Assembly (NCBI RefSeq): GCF_902459555.1
Contig: NZ_CABPSM010000006.1
Location: 1-64,000 of the forward strand
DNA length: 64,000 nucleotides
Direction: 5' to 3'
From: Pandoraea horticolens
GTDB taxonomy: Bacteria; Pseudomonadota; Gammaproteobacteria; Burkholderiales; Burkholderiaceae
In this document: positions 35,069-44,411 of the stretch, piece by piece
Position numbering within the stretch: position 1 is the stretch's first letter
How the letters are laid out: each line of letters starts with the position of its first letter
Translations under genes and position numbers: made by a program
The notes under the pieces: model-generated
What the model was told of the DNA's origin: nothing
What the model saw: only the letters and a program-made list of their open reading frames with translations
Databases searched by the model: none

Positions 35069-35429
35069 ATAAAGACCAATGCGCGGACTCCACGATGTGT
35101 GTCCCCGCGCGTATCGATGTTGTTTATTTTTGGTGGAATGCCCGCGTAGGGCGTGCGACGGGCATCGCGCTCATAGGGGCGATGCGCCGGATGACGCCAG
35201 CAAGACGACCCGCCGGCGATGAAATCAAGCGGCTTGGCGGGCGAGGCCGTCGCGGGTACGGCCGTGTCTTGAAAGCGCGTAGTTTACCATGTGCCCTTTC
35301 CCAAGTCAGTCGACATCGGTATTTGGGCTTCCGCAAGGCCCAATATTCGGATATTCCACCATATGTGCGAACGCCCCGGCCGAGCCGCTACACTGACGCC
35401 ATTGCCCCGACGCCCTTGCCGCCTGCCCC
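35069..35429. other. Divergent region between rhlE and a LysR regulator
   Basis: No gene is visible. Near 35323-35343 TTGGGC and GCCCAA pair around a 9-base loop, followed by AATATTCGGATATT (35342-35355). Either could be a regulator site. The rhlE leader lies here, but no clear promoter was found. Confidence 0.4.
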
Positions 35430-36341
35430 GTGCGATTCGACCTGACCGATTTGCGTCTTTGCCTGCTGGTTGCCGACGCCGGCAGCATCACCGGCGGCGC
35501 CGAACGCGCCCATCTGACGCTGGCCTCTGCCAGCGCGCGCATACGCGGTCTCGAAGAGGCGCTGGGCGTTGCGCTGTTCATGCGGCACCGCCAGGGGGTC
35601 ATTCCCACGCCTGCGGGACGTGCGCTGCTCGCTCACGCGCAACGCGTACTCGCCCAGATCGAGCAAATGCGCGGCGAATTGGGCGAATACGCGGCTGGGC
35701 TCAAAGGCAACGTACGCGTCGCCGCCAACACCGTTGCGATGTCCGAGTTCCTGCCCGATCTACTTGGTGCGTTCCTCGCCGAGCATCCGAACGTCGAAAT
35801 ATCACTGCGTGAGCAGACGAGTCCGGCCGTCGTGCAAGCGGTGCTCGAAGGGGCGGCCGACATTGGCATCGTTTCCGACTGGATCGAACTGACGGGACTA
35901 GAGACGGTGCCGTTCCGGCAAGACCGGCTGGTCGTCGTCACGCCGCCGGGTCATGGGCTGGCCGCACAGCAAGACGTGGCATTCATCGACGTACTGGACA
36001 GCGAGTTCGTGGGCCTGCCTGAACGGAGCGCGCTGGCCGAGCATCTGGACGGCCACGCGAAACGTGCGGGACGGCCCCTACGCTACCGCCTGCGCCTGCG
36101 CGACTTCGACAGCCTGTGCCGAGCCGTGGCCGCCGGTGCGGCGCTGGGTATCGTGCCACTGGGCGCCGCCCGGCGCTCGGCGGCAGCGCTGGGCATCGGC
36201 ATCGTGCCGCTCTCGGACCCATGGGCGCTGCGCATGCTGGTGCTGTGCGTGCGAGAGCGCGACGCCCTGCCCGTCTATGCCCGCCAACTGCTCGATCGGC
36301 TGGCGGCGCCCGTCGCCACAAACGAAAACGGCACGACATAA
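35430..36341 (+). CDS. LysR-family transcriptional regulator
   Basis: 303 aa. The N-terminal winged helix-turn-helix is at residues 3-60 (LCLLVADAGSITGGAERAHL, then ARIRGLEEALGVALF). The periplasmic-binding-like effector domain follows, from about residue 90 (VRVAANTVAMSEFLPDLLGAF). It starts at GTG (35430). An ATG start would cut into the first helix. It converges on the uracil/xanthine permease gene, with the permease terminator overlapping its stop codon. The regulated gene and effector are unknown. Confidence 0.88.
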   Translation: MRFDLTDLRLCLLVADAGSITGGAERAHLTLASASARIRGLEEALGVALFMRHRQGVIPTPAGRALLAHAQRVLAQIEQMRGELGEYAAGLKGNVRVAANTVAMSEFLPDLLGAFLAEHPNVEISLREQTSPAVVQAVLEGAADIGIVSDWIELTGLETVPFRQDRLVVVTPPGHGLAAQQDVAFIDVLDSEFVGLPERSALAEHLDGHAKRAGRPLRYRLRLRDFDSLCRAVAAGAALGIVPLGAARRSAAALGIGIVPLSDPWALRMLVLCVRERDALPVYARQLLDRLAAPVATNENGTT

Positions 36342-36352
36342 ACGTCGTGCCG
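36319..36352 (-). terminator. Terminator of the NCS2 permease gene, overlapping the LysR stop
   Basis: CGGCACGAC (36329-36337) and GTCGTGCCG (36344-36352) form a perfect 9-bp stem. On the minus strand the T-rich TTTTCGTTTG follows. The hairpin includes the end and stop codon of the convergent LysR gene. Confidence 0.7.
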
Positions 36353-36383
36353 TCGTGCCGCCGTGGCGCGAAAACGAAACGTA

Positions 36384-37691
36384 TTACATCGCCGCCGGCG
36401 TCGATGCGCTGCGTCCGCGCAGCAGTGCGTACAGGATGATTGCGCCGAACGTGGCGCAACCGATGCCGCCCAGCGAGAAGTTACCGAACTTCAGCGTGAA
36501 GTCGCCCGCACCGAGCACCAGCGTGACGGCCGCGACGATCAGGTTGCGGTTATCCGAGAAGTCGACCTTGTTCTGCACCCAGATGCGCGCACCGGCCACC
36601 GTAATCAGACCGAACACCACGATCGACACGCCGCCCAGCACCGGGCCGGGAATTGTCTGGATGACCGCACCGAACTTCGGCGAGAAGCCCAGCACCAGTG
36701 CAATCACCGCCGCCACGGCGAAGACCACCGTCGAATAGATCTTCGTGACGGCCATCACGCCGATGTTCTCTGCATACGTGGTCACGCCCGTGCCGCCGAC
36801 GCTGCCCGACACAATGGTCGCCAGCCCGTCGCCGAGGAACGCGCGGCCCATGTAGCGATCGAGATTCTGCCCCGTCATGGCGCTCACCGCCTTGACGTGA
36901 CCGAGGTTCTCCGCCACCAGAATGATGGCGATGGGAGCGAGCAGCACCATGGCTTCCGGCTTGAACACTGGCACTGCGAAGTGCGGCAGGCCGAACCATG
37001 CGGCGTTTGCCACGATGGAGAAGTCGATGGGCTTACCGAAGCCCATGCCGTTGGCCAGTACGGCGTAGAGCACATAGGCGAGCAACAGGCCCACGAGAAT
37101 CAACAGACGCTGCACCATACCGCGCGCGAACACCGCGACCAGCCCCACGCACAGCACCGTCGCGAGCGCCATCCATGTATCGAAGCTGGTAGCCGAGACG
37201 CCCTTCACGGCCACCGGCGCGAGGTTCAGGCCGATGACGGCCACCACGGCCCCCGTCACCACCGGCGGCATGAGCGCTTCGATCCAGCGGGTGCCGATGG
37301 CCATCACGATCAGGCCGATGACGGCGTAGAGCACGCCGCACGCAACGATGCCGCCGAGCGCCACCGGGATATTCAGGTTCGGACCACTACCGGCATAGCT
37401 CGTCACCGAGATGACGAGACCGATGAAGGCGAAGCTCGAACCGAGATAGCTGGGCACACGCCCGCCCACGAGCACGAAGAACAGCAACGTGCCGATGCCC
37501 GACATGAAGATCGCGAGATTCGGGTCGAAGCCCATGAGCAGCGGCGCAAGCACGGTCGAGCCGAACATGGCGACCACGTGTTGCACCCCCATCGCGATGG
37601 TCTGCGGCCAGGGCAGACGCTCATCCGGGGCGATCACGCGGCCGGTGCCCGTGTCCTGTTGCCGCCACTTCGGGAAATAACCCTCAGCCAT
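36384..37691 (-). CDS. Uracil/xanthine permease, NCS2 family
   Basis: 435 aa with about 14 membrane spans. The family signatures include FGSTVLAPLLMGFDPNLAIF near residue 40, VAENLGHVKAVSAMTGQNL near 250 and GGTGVTTYAENIGVMAVTK near 290. The GTTTYAENIG-like motif is typical of uracil permeases (UraA/RutG). It imports a nucleobase by proton symport. The ATG at 37691 follows AGGAG, and the open frame up to 37820 lacks family similarity. It is monocistronic. Confidence 0.92.
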   Translation of the reverse strand: MAEGYFPKWRQQDTGTGRVIAPDERLPWPQTIAMGVQHVVAMFGSTVLAPLLMGFDPNLAIFMSGIGTLLFFVLVGGRVPSYLGSSFAFIGLVISVTSYAGSGPNLNIPVALGGIVACGVLYAVIGLIVMAIGTRWIEALMPPVVTGAVVAVIGLNLAPVAVKGVSATSFDTWMALATVLCVGLVAVFARGMVQRLLILVGLLLAYVLYAVLANGMGFGKPIDFSIVANAAWFGLPHFAVPVFKPEAMVLLAPIAIILVAENLGHVKAVSAMTGQNLDRYMGRAFLGDGLATIVSGSVGGTGVTTYAENIGVMAVTKIYSTVVFAVAAVIALVLGFSPKFGAVIQTIPGPVLGGVSIVVFGLITVAGARIWVQNKVDFSDNRNLIVAAVTLVLGAGDFTLKFGNFSLGGIGCATFGAIILYALLRGRSASTPAAM

Positions 37692-37854
37692 GTCGATCTT
37701 CTCCTGTGTGCCGCGCCTCCTCGTGCGACATGTGTGGAACGAGCGGCGCGTGGGTCGATGGGAAAACTGGCGGCAGTGTACGGAGCGCCCGCACGGAAGG
37801 CAAGGCGAGAAAAAGCACACCGCCGATACGTTGGCCCGGCACGACAGCCCGCCG

Positions 37855-39615
37855 TCAGCGCTTGCCGACCCCCTGGAGAATGACGTCGGCCAACCCGGTG
37901 TAGTTGCCGTCGAAATGGTGACCGCCCGGCATCTTCACGACCTGAACGCGCCTGGGATCGAGCCCCGGGCAGTTGCTGTCGTTTTCGTCGGCGCCATAGA
38001 CGCACATGGCTATCCCGTCGGGCAGCCGCTCCACTTCCGGACGAATCGGCAAACCGTTCTGGCTCGACATCACCCAGTTGGTCATGCGGAATTCGAAATC
38101 CGCTTTCTGGCCGAGTCCCATCAGCACGAGCAACCCGACACGCTCGCGGGCCACGGGGGGCAAACGATTGACCATGAACGGCAGCACGTCGGCGCCTTGT
38201 GAGTAGCCGATGAGGATCACGCGCTTCTTGTTCCAGCGCGTTTGATAGAAGCGCATGAGGCGATCGATGTCGAGCGCGCCGGACGCTGGCGTGCGCGCCG
38301 ACCAGAAGTAGCGCAGCGAGTCGACGCCGACCACGGGAATGCCGTGCGCGGAGAGCGCGCCGGCGACGTCGCGGTCGAGCCCGGCCCAGCCGCCGTCGCC
38401 CGAGAGCAGGATGGCGAAGGTGTCGGCCACATTCGCCGCAGGCTTGCCCGTGGCAGGCACCTCGATGACCGGCAAGTCGGCCACCGCCGCGGGCGGACGC
38501 GCCGTGCCGGCCACGTGGTGCGCGTTCAGACGCCGGAATGCGTTCTTGTACTGCGTCACCCAATCGGCCAGCACAGGGATGGACGGGACGCCCGTGGCGG
38601 ATGGCGTGCCGGAGGTATCGACGGCCCCCAGACTGCCCGCGAGCCCGCCGACGAGCCAGGTTGCGTTCGGCGTGCGCGCGGCGAATTCCTGCGCCACCCG
38701 ATCCGAGCAGCGCGGTGCACGCGTAGCGGGGCCGCCCGTCTGACCGCCCATCGTCATCCACGGAGCGCTCATGACGGGCGCGGGCAGCAATCGCATCGGC
38801 GCGCCGCCTGCCGTGTGCATGATGCCGCGTCCGAAATGCACGCCTTCGCCCTGGCACAGCGGCCGGGACATCGGCAGCACCGGACAGAAGTCGACGGACA
38901 ACGCGCCCGAAAAGGTGTCGCTTCCCGCCTGCGCGAGCATCGCATAGGCAAACGTACCGCCTACGCCATCGCCAACGAGAATCGGCGGGGTATAGCCGGG
39001 CAGCTTCACCGCCGCCTCGACCCATCGGCCAAAGTTGTCGAGATCGCCCGCCGCGTAGACGCAGGCAATGTCGTCTTTGGTGTAGTTGGCCATCAACCGC
39101 GCGGTGTCGATGCCTGCCACGAGCGCCCCGGTGTCTGCGAGCGCGCGGGCCATGCGTTCGGCACGCGGCGTCCAGCCGTCGTCGTCGGAGAAGAACAGCA
39201 CCGTCGCGTTCGGCTCGCCTTGCGGACGGAAGATAGGCACAGACTCGAAGCGGCCATGCGTCATGATCTCCGGCACAGCGTTGCCCGCCCCGGCGGTAGC
39301 GCCAGCCGCCTGAGGCAACACCTGCGCAGGCACGCTCGACGCAGCGGCCGGAGGCTGTGCAACCGGCCCCGCCTTGGGGACGGGTTTGAGCCCGTTGGGG
39401 CGCGTTGCCCCCGCCACCGCCGCAGCAGCCGTCGATGCCATCGGTGTCGACACCTGGGCCAGTACGGCGACGGACGTCATCGTCATCGCGCATGCAGCGA
39501 CACTGACACCGATGCGGCACACCCAGCGCGGGCCGTGAGTGCCGTGCGCGCGATTACGCGATCTCGCATGCCTTTCGTCCGCCTTACCGCGCGTCACCAT
39601 CGCGTGCCCCGTCAT
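37855..39615 (-). CDS. acvB: AcvB/VirJ-family periplasmic protein
   Basis: 586 aa. A basic N-terminus and hydrophobic stretch (VCRIGVSVAACAMTMTSVAV, about residues 26-45) suggest export. Two alpha/beta-hydrolase-like halves follow: the first begins at VLFFSDDDGW (near 135), the second at AILLSGDGGW (near 390). The second contains the nucleophile elbow GYSQGAD near 460 and ends with GGHHFDG. AcvB of Agrobacterium and AtvA of Rhizobium belong here, and AcvB has been reported to hydrolyse lysyl-phosphatidylglycerol. The start overlaps the stop of mprF (ATGA, 39612-39615), so the two are translationally coupled. This matches the lpiA-atvA arrangement. Confidence 0.88.
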   Translation of the reverse strand: MTGHAMVTRGKADERHARSRNRAHGTHGPRWVCRIGVSVAACAMTMTSVAVLAQVSTPMASTAAAAVAGATRPNGLKPVPKAGPVAQPPAAASSVPAQVLPQAAGATAGAGNAVPEIMTHGRFESVPIFRPQGEPNATVLFFSDDDGWTPRAERMARALADTGALVAGIDTARLMANYTKDDIACVYAAGDLDNFGRWVEAAVKLPGYTPPILVGDGVGGTFAYAMLAQAGSDTFSGALSVDFCPVLPMSRPLCQGEGVHFGRGIMHTAGGAPMRLLPAPVMSAPWMTMGGQTGGPATRAPRCSDRVAQEFAARTPNATWLVGGLAGSLGAVDTSGTPSATGVPSIPVLADWVTQYKNAFRRLNAHHVAGTARPPAAVADLPVIEVPATGKPAANVADTFAILLSGDGGWAGLDRDVAGALSAHGIPVVGVDSLRYFWSARTPASGALDIDRLMRFYQTRWNKKRVILIGYSQGADVLPFMVNRLPPVARERVGLLVLMGLGQKADFEFRMTNWVMSSQNGLPIRPEVERLPDGIAMCVYGADENDSNCPGLDPRRVQVVKMPGGHHFDGNYTGLADVILQGVGKR

Positions 39616-42362
39616 TTGGTAATCATCCCTTTCCAGCCACCGCCCACGAGCGCCGCCACGTCGGCCAGCGTGAACATCGGCGCGATACCGCCCGGCGTCA
39701 TCAGATAACGCGCTTCCCATTGCGGATCGAATTTGTCCTTGAAGCTGCGCAGCCCGCGAAAGTTGTAGAAGCGCGCGCCGTGCGCGAACATCATGCGGCC
39801 GAAGCGATGCCAGCGAGGCGCGAGCTGGTGCGTCTGCATGCCCGACATGGGCGCCATGCCCAGACCGAAACGCTGATAGCCCTGCGCTTTGAAATGCAGC
39901 ATCAACTTCGCGAACAGGAAGTCCATCGTGCCCGGCGGGGCGTCGGGAACTTGTCGCATCAGGTCGATGCTCGCCTCGATGCGCTGTACGTCGGGGCACA
40001 TGAGCGTGGCGAACGCCACAAGCCGCTCGTTGCGACGCACGAGCGCCACCGGCTGACGTGCGACGTAGGCATCGTCGAACGCGCCGAGCGAGAAGCCCTT
40101 CTCGCGCGTGTGCTGCCGCGCGAGCCATGCATTCGACACCCGCCGCATTTCCGCGATATGCGGTGCGACGGCCTCGGGCGGCACGATCTCCAGCGTCAGC
40201 CCGTCGCGCTCGCCGCGCGTCACCCCATGGCGCAGATTCGCGCGACGCGAGCCTTGCAGACTGAACTCCGGCAGCGAAACAAACGCCTCCTCACCGAGCT
40301 TGAAAGCGCGCAGTCCGGCATCGATATACAGCGGCAGCGCCTGCGGACGCGTCTTGTAGAACGCCGCGCGCCCACCATGCGCGTCGGCCAGTTCGATGAA
40401 GCGCCAGATCAGTTCGGGCCACTCCTTCTGATCGCCGACCGGGTCCGAGAGCGATATCCACGAGCGGCGATGCTTCGCATACATGATGAACGCGTTGCCC
40501 GATGGCGAGAACAGAAAGCTCTTGTCGCCCATGAGCGCGAGACAGGCGTCGGCGGCCGCTTGCTTGCGGATGACGGTCCGCGCGCGCGCCAGTTCTTCTT
40601 CGCTCGCCGGCACGACCACGCCGGGGGACTGACGCAGCAGTTGCCACAGCGACAGCCCCAGACCGATCACGGCCACCACCATCAACGCACGCATGGAGCG
40701 CGGCGCATCGCCGTCGAACGTGAACTGCCACCAGAGCTGATTCGCGTAGTCCACGCGGCGGTACGCCATGAACATCAACCATGTACATGCGCCCAGCACC
40801 GACAGCACCGCAATGATCCAGCCCGGCTCGAACGTCTGCGTGAAGAGCGACGAGCGCCGGTCGAACTGCTTACGCGAAACGAGCAACAGCGTGGCGAGCA
40901 CGGCCAGTACGAAGCACTCCGACAGCGCGATGCCCTTCGGAATAGCCAGCACCGCCGCGACGATCGTCAGTCCGAGCGAGCCCCACCATGCCGCATCGAG
41001 CCGGTGCAGCAGACCACGCGCGAGGAACAGCATCGCCAGCCCGGCCACGCTGCCGAGCAAGTGCGACAGCTCCACAAGGAACAGTGGCACATGAGCGCGC
41101 AGGAAGTCCTCCGCATCGCGGGTGGCCGGCGTCACGCCCGAGATCAGCAGCATCACCCCGGCAACGAGCGTGAGCGCCGCCAGCAGGCCGGGGAAGAGCC
41201 GCACGGCCGCTCGCCCGATCGGCGCCGCCGGACCTTGACGCAGTTCGAACCCGGCGAGCAGGCACGCCGCGAGCATCAACGGCAACAGGTAGTAGATGCC
41301 GCGATAGAGCACCAGCGCCCCGGCCACCTGACTGACGGGGGCATGGCCGTGCGTCGCGAGAAGAATCACGGCCTCGAACACACCTACGCCGCCCGGCACA
41401 TGACTGAGCACACCGAGTGCCATGGCAATCGCATAGAAGACGACGAAGGTCGGCAGATCCACCACACCCGCAGGCAGCAGGCACCACAATGCGGCAGCGG
41501 CCATGCCCAGATCGGCTGCGGAGATCAGCAACTGGCGCAATGCGAGGTCAATGGGTGGCAGCGGCACAGGCCAACGGCCGAACAGAGACACCGTGCGCCG
41601 CCGGGCGCACAGGATGAGAAAGGCGACCGCCCCGGCCAGCAGCAGCACGGCGAATGCCTGCAGCATCCACGCTGGAATCGGCACCAGCGCCGAGACGCGC
41701 GATGCGCCCCACAACATGCCAAGCGAGCCGAACACCGTCATGCCGAGTCCGAACGCCGCGGCGTTGAACGCCACGGCGTGCGCGACCTTCGATGCATCGA
41801 TGCCGGCGGCCGCGTACATCCGCATCCGAACGGTGCCGCCCGTGAGCACCCCTAGGCCGACGGAGTTGCCCAACGCGTAGGCGATGAACGAGGTAAGTAC
41901 GACGGTCGAACGCCTGACCGTCGCCCCGGCGAAGCGAAGCCCGGAAATGTCGTAACCGGTCAGGGCCGCATAGCTCGCCAGGGTTGCCAGCATGGCAAGC
42001 ACCAGACGCGTGAGGGGCGTGCTGTGAATCGCGGCGACGATATCGTCGTAATGCACGTGGCGCAGCATGTGATGCAGCGCGTCGAAGACGAAGAGCCCGA
42101 GCAGCGCAATACCAGCGACGATCAGCCAGGGCCGTGCGGCGCTCCACGGAAAACGCCGAAGCCAGCGCAACGGGGCAGGCAGTGCGAGCCACGCGGCCTC
42201 GGCGGGTGGCAGCGGTGGAATGGGGGGCGGCCCGGGCGGGCTGCCACTCGCCCCGCCGGCGGCAGGTGTCGCAGCATGGGGTCCGCCGGTGGCCATCGGC
42301 AGCGCCACGGGGGAAGGAGCATCGGCGGGCCGGCTCGGGCGCGCACGGGAGGGTTCAGTCAT
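39612..42362 (-). CDS. mprF: Bifunctional lysylphosphatidylglycerol flippase/synthetase
   Basis: 916 aa. The N-terminal two-thirds (about 70-580) is a polytopic membrane domain with at least 12 helices (flippase part). The C-terminal third (about 590-905) is the cytoplasmic GNAT-like DUF2156 synthetase, with GNAFIMYAKHRRSWISLSDP and FRGLRSFKDKFDP near the end. It transfers lysine (or alanine) from tRNA to phosphatidylglycerol and flips the product, lowering surface negative charge and protecting from cationic peptides and acid. It is coupled to acvB. The ribosome-binding site at 42362 is weak. Confidence 0.93.
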   Translation of the reverse strand: MTEPSRARPSRPADAPSPVALPMATGGPHAATPAAGGASGSPPGPPPIPPLPPAEAAWLALPAPLRWLRRFPWSAARPWLIVAGIALLGLFVFDALHHMLRHVHYDDIVAAIHSTPLTRLVLAMLATLASYAALTGYDISGLRFAGATVRRSTVVLTSFIAYALGNSVGLGVLTGGTVRMRMYAAAGIDASKVAHAVAFNAAAFGLGMTVFGSLGMLWGASRVSALVPIPAWMLQAFAVLLLAGAVAFLILCARRRTVSLFGRWPVPLPPIDLALRQLLISAADLGMAAAALWCLLPAGVVDLPTFVVFYAIAMALGVLSHVPGGVGVFEAVILLATHGHAPVSQVAGALVLYRGIYYLLPLMLAACLLAGFELRQGPAAPIGRAAVRLFPGLLAALTLVAGVMLLISGVTPATRDAEDFLRAHVPLFLVELSHLLGSVAGLAMLFLARGLLHRLDAAWWGSLGLTIVAAVLAIPKGIALSECFVLAVLATLLLVSRKQFDRRSSLFTQTFEPGWIIAVLSVLGACTWLMFMAYRRVDYANQLWWQFTFDGDAPRSMRALMVVAVIGLGLSLWQLLRQSPGVVVPASEEELARARTVIRKQAAADACLALMGDKSFLFSPSGNAFIMYAKHRRSWISLSDPVGDQKEWPELIWRFIELADAHGGRAAFYKTRPQALPLYIDAGLRAFKLGEEAFVSLPEFSLQGSRRANLRHGVTRGERDGLTLEIVPPEAVAPHIAEMRRVSNAWLARQHTREKGFSLGAFDDAYVARQPVALVRRNERLVAFATLMCPDVQRIEASIDLMRQVPDAPPGTMDFLFAKLMLHFKAQGYQRFGLGMAPMSGMQTHQLAPRWHRFGRMMFAHGARFYNFRGLRSFKDKFDPQWEARYLMTPGGIAPMFTLADVAALVGGGWKGMITK

Positions 42363-42835
42363 CTATCGGTCGAGCCTTCGGGCCAGCACGACGCCATCTT
42401 CGGGACGCCGCCCCTACGGCCTATGGGCGAGTCGGAGCCTGTTTGTGCGATAGCTTACACCCCGATGCGTGACAGGTCTTGTCCGTGACGGCTGACAAAA
42501 CGGCCGTCGTGCCCGCAGAGGCCCGTGTGGCGGGATATCCCGCCCGATCTCTTGCGATATGAGGGAATTGCGGCGGTGTGATACCGGTGACATCCAGCGC
42601 GCCGTGCCCCGCCTCAGCGGGCTGCCCCACACGATTACGCATAGCCATGAGCAATCGGCTGCGATATGTGCAACTTAATGTAAAATACCGGGTTTTTAAT
42701 AGGTACTTGAACGAAGTTTTTCCTAAACTTCGATTTCGAGGATCGCCGCAATGCGGCACGTGCGCACACCGAACCATTCTGACTCCGAAGAGAGTCGCTT
42801 CGCGGTTCGAGGCATCGTGCGCGGGGGGAGTTGTC
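42363..42835. other. Divergent region between mprF and the serine hydrolase gene
   Basis: About 470 bases. From 42660 to 42740 the sequence is AT-rich, with a possible -10 TAAAAT (42681-42686) and an inverted repeat at 42712-42732. The frame of the serine hydrolase stays open through it but has no ribosome-binding site and no family similarity. Confidence 0.45.
42712..42732. repeat. Inverted repeat upstream of the serine hydrolase gene
   Basis: CGAAGTTT and AAACTTCG are 8-base perfect arms with a 5-base loop, 103 bases before the start codon. It could be an operator or a leader hairpin. Confidence 0.45.
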
Positions 42836-44110
42836 ATGAACGTCGAACGGCATAGCCGTCCGGCAGGGGCACGTCTGAACACGCCGTTGGCATTGCGATG
42901 CAGTGCGCATGCCGTCGTGTGCGCCATGGACCGATGCGGTGCGTCTGTGCGCCGTGCCGCCCTGGGTGTCCTGCTGGGCGCTGCCACGCTGACGATGGCG
43001 AGCCATGCGCTCGCACAATCCGCTTCGCAGGCGAGCGCTGCGAGTGCCGGCAATGCGGTCGTCGCGCTGCCATCGTCCGGCATGGCCGCACCGATCAAAC
43101 CGGTCGTCCCGATCGGTCAATCGACCCTCGCACAGGGTATCGCGCAACTCAAGGAGCGCTACAACCTGTCGCACGTGTGGTTACGCACCGAGTCGGATGC
43201 CGGGGGAGTGCTCGAAGCGGCGGCGTCGGGCGACGAGGTTCAGCAGTTGCTGCCCGTCGCCAGTCTGTCGAAATCGGTGACGGCCATCGGCATTGCCCTG
43301 CTCGTGCAACAGGGCAAGCTCTCGCTCGACGCCAAGCTCGGCGATCTGCTCGACGCTTATTCCAAACAACACGGCAAGCCCCTCGATCCGTCGCTGCGCG
43401 AGTTGACCGTGAGACGTTTGCTCGCGCATCGCGCCGGTCTGGCCACGAACGGTTTCAACGATCCCGTCAATGGCTTGTTCAGCGGGCTCGCGATCCGGCG
43501 CGTCGGCGGCAGCGCCGACTTTTTCAACTATCTCGACGCGGGCGAAGCCGGGCACTCCAGCGGCAAGTCGGATTTCGTCTACTCCAACGTCTCGTACCTG
43601 CTGCTCGGAATGGTGATCGAAGCCGTCTCCGGTGAGCAATACAAGGACTTCTGCGAAAAGAACATCTTCGCACCGCTTGGCGTGACAGAGGCCACGCTAC
43701 CCGATAGCTGGCGTCTGCTGGCGCCGTTCGCCGGATGGCAGATGTCGACGGGTGCACTGCTCAAGGTGTGGCGGGTGTTCGATATTCGCCATCCGAGCCT
43801 GCTCACCGAGAAGACGTTGCGCGCACTGCTGCTCGACAAGCAGTCGGGGCCGGTGAATGCCGATCGCGACGTGTATTACACGCTCGGTGTGTTCATGCTG
43901 ACGGGCGCCGGCGAGCGCAGTTACCGCATCAGTCACGACGGCATTGCCGACTTCTTCCGCACGCAGTCGACCTATTACACCGTGGTGGAGAAGACCGTAC
44001 CGGGCGATAGCTGGGCGCTGGTCGTGTCGCCCATTCCCTCGCGCGGTCAGTTCGGCGCGCTCCAGCGCGACGTGCGCCGGATCATTCGTCAGGCGCGGCG
44101 GGTGCCTTGA
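42836..44110 (+). CDS. Beta-lactamase-family serine hydrolase, exported
   Basis: 424 aa. A long basic leader and hydrophobic segment (RRAALGVLLGAATLTMASHA, about residues 42-61) lead to a probable cleavage after HALAQ. The class C beta-lactamase/DD-peptidase motifs follow: SLSK near residue 143 (SxxK, catalytic Ser) and YSN near 247. Relatives include peptidases, esterases and class C beta-lactamases, so resistance should not be assumed. The ATG at 42836 follows GGGGAG at 42825-42830. Its end overlaps the convergent GIY-YIG gene by 29 bases. Confidence 0.85.
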   Translation: MNVERHSRPAGARLNTPLALRCSAHAVVCAMDRCGASVRRAALGVLLGAATLTMASHALAQSASQASAASAGNAVVALPSSGMAAPIKPVVPIGQSTLAQGIAQLKERYNLSHVWLRTESDAGGVLEAAASGDEVQQLLPVASLSKSVTAIGIALLVQQGKLSLDAKLGDLLDAYSKQHGKPLDPSLRELTVRRLLAHRAGLATNGFNDPVNGLFSGLAIRRVGGSADFFNYLDAGEAGHSSGKSDFVYSNVSYLLLGMVIEAVSGEQYKDFCEKNIFAPLGVTEATLPDSWRLLAPFAGWQMSTGALLKVWRVFDIRHPSLLTEKTLRALLLDKQSGPVNADRDVYYTLGVFMLTGAGERSYRISHDGIADFFRTQSTYYTVVEKTVPGDSWALVVSPIPSRGQFGALQRDVRRIIRQARRVP

Positions 44111-44411
44111 TGTCGGCGGCGACGTCGACACCACCGAAATCGCACACCAACTCGCCGGCGATCAGCGCGCGCTTTTGCGACGCCGTCAATTGCTTGATGC
44201 GATACTCGGCCCGTGAGGCCGCCGAACGGTCGGCAAACGGGAGCGAGAGGAGTACGCGCGAGGGTGCATAGGCACGCGTGAAGCGCGCCCCCTTGCCCGC
44301 GACGTGCGCCGCGTAGCGCGCGTCCACGTCGACGGTGATGCCGGTGTAGATGCGTCCGCCTGCGCACTCCAGCAGGTAGAGGAACCAGGGTTTTGGGGGG
44401 GCGGCGGTCAT
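44082..44411 (-). CDS. GIY-YIG superfamily nuclease-like protein
   Basis: 109 aa. The N-terminal FLYLLECAGGRIYTGIT carries the YLL...YTG (GIY-YIG-like) motif, followed by HVAGKGARFTRAY and EYRIKQLTASQK, the UPF0213/YhbQ pattern. Such small proteins are predicted to nick DNA. The start overlaps the stop of the AraC-type gene (ATGA, 44408-44411), indicating co-transcription. The 3' end overlaps the convergent serine hydrolase by 29 bases. Confidence 0.9.
   Translation of the reverse strand: MTAAPPKPWFLYLLECAGGRIYTGITVDVDARYAAHVAGKGARFTRAYAPSRVLLSLPFADRSAASRAEYRIKQLTASQKRALIAGELVCDFGGVDVAADIKAPAAPDE

Noticed and set aside
39720-41855. Plus-strand open frame of 711 codons opposite mprF
   Set aside because: It has antisense composition with no hydrophobic segments or motifs, and mprF occupies the other strand.
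42836-44110. Antibiotic-resistance class C beta-lactamase
   Set aside because: The fold and SxxK/YxN motifs fit, but many relatives are peptidases or esterases and there is no adjacent AmpR-type regulator.
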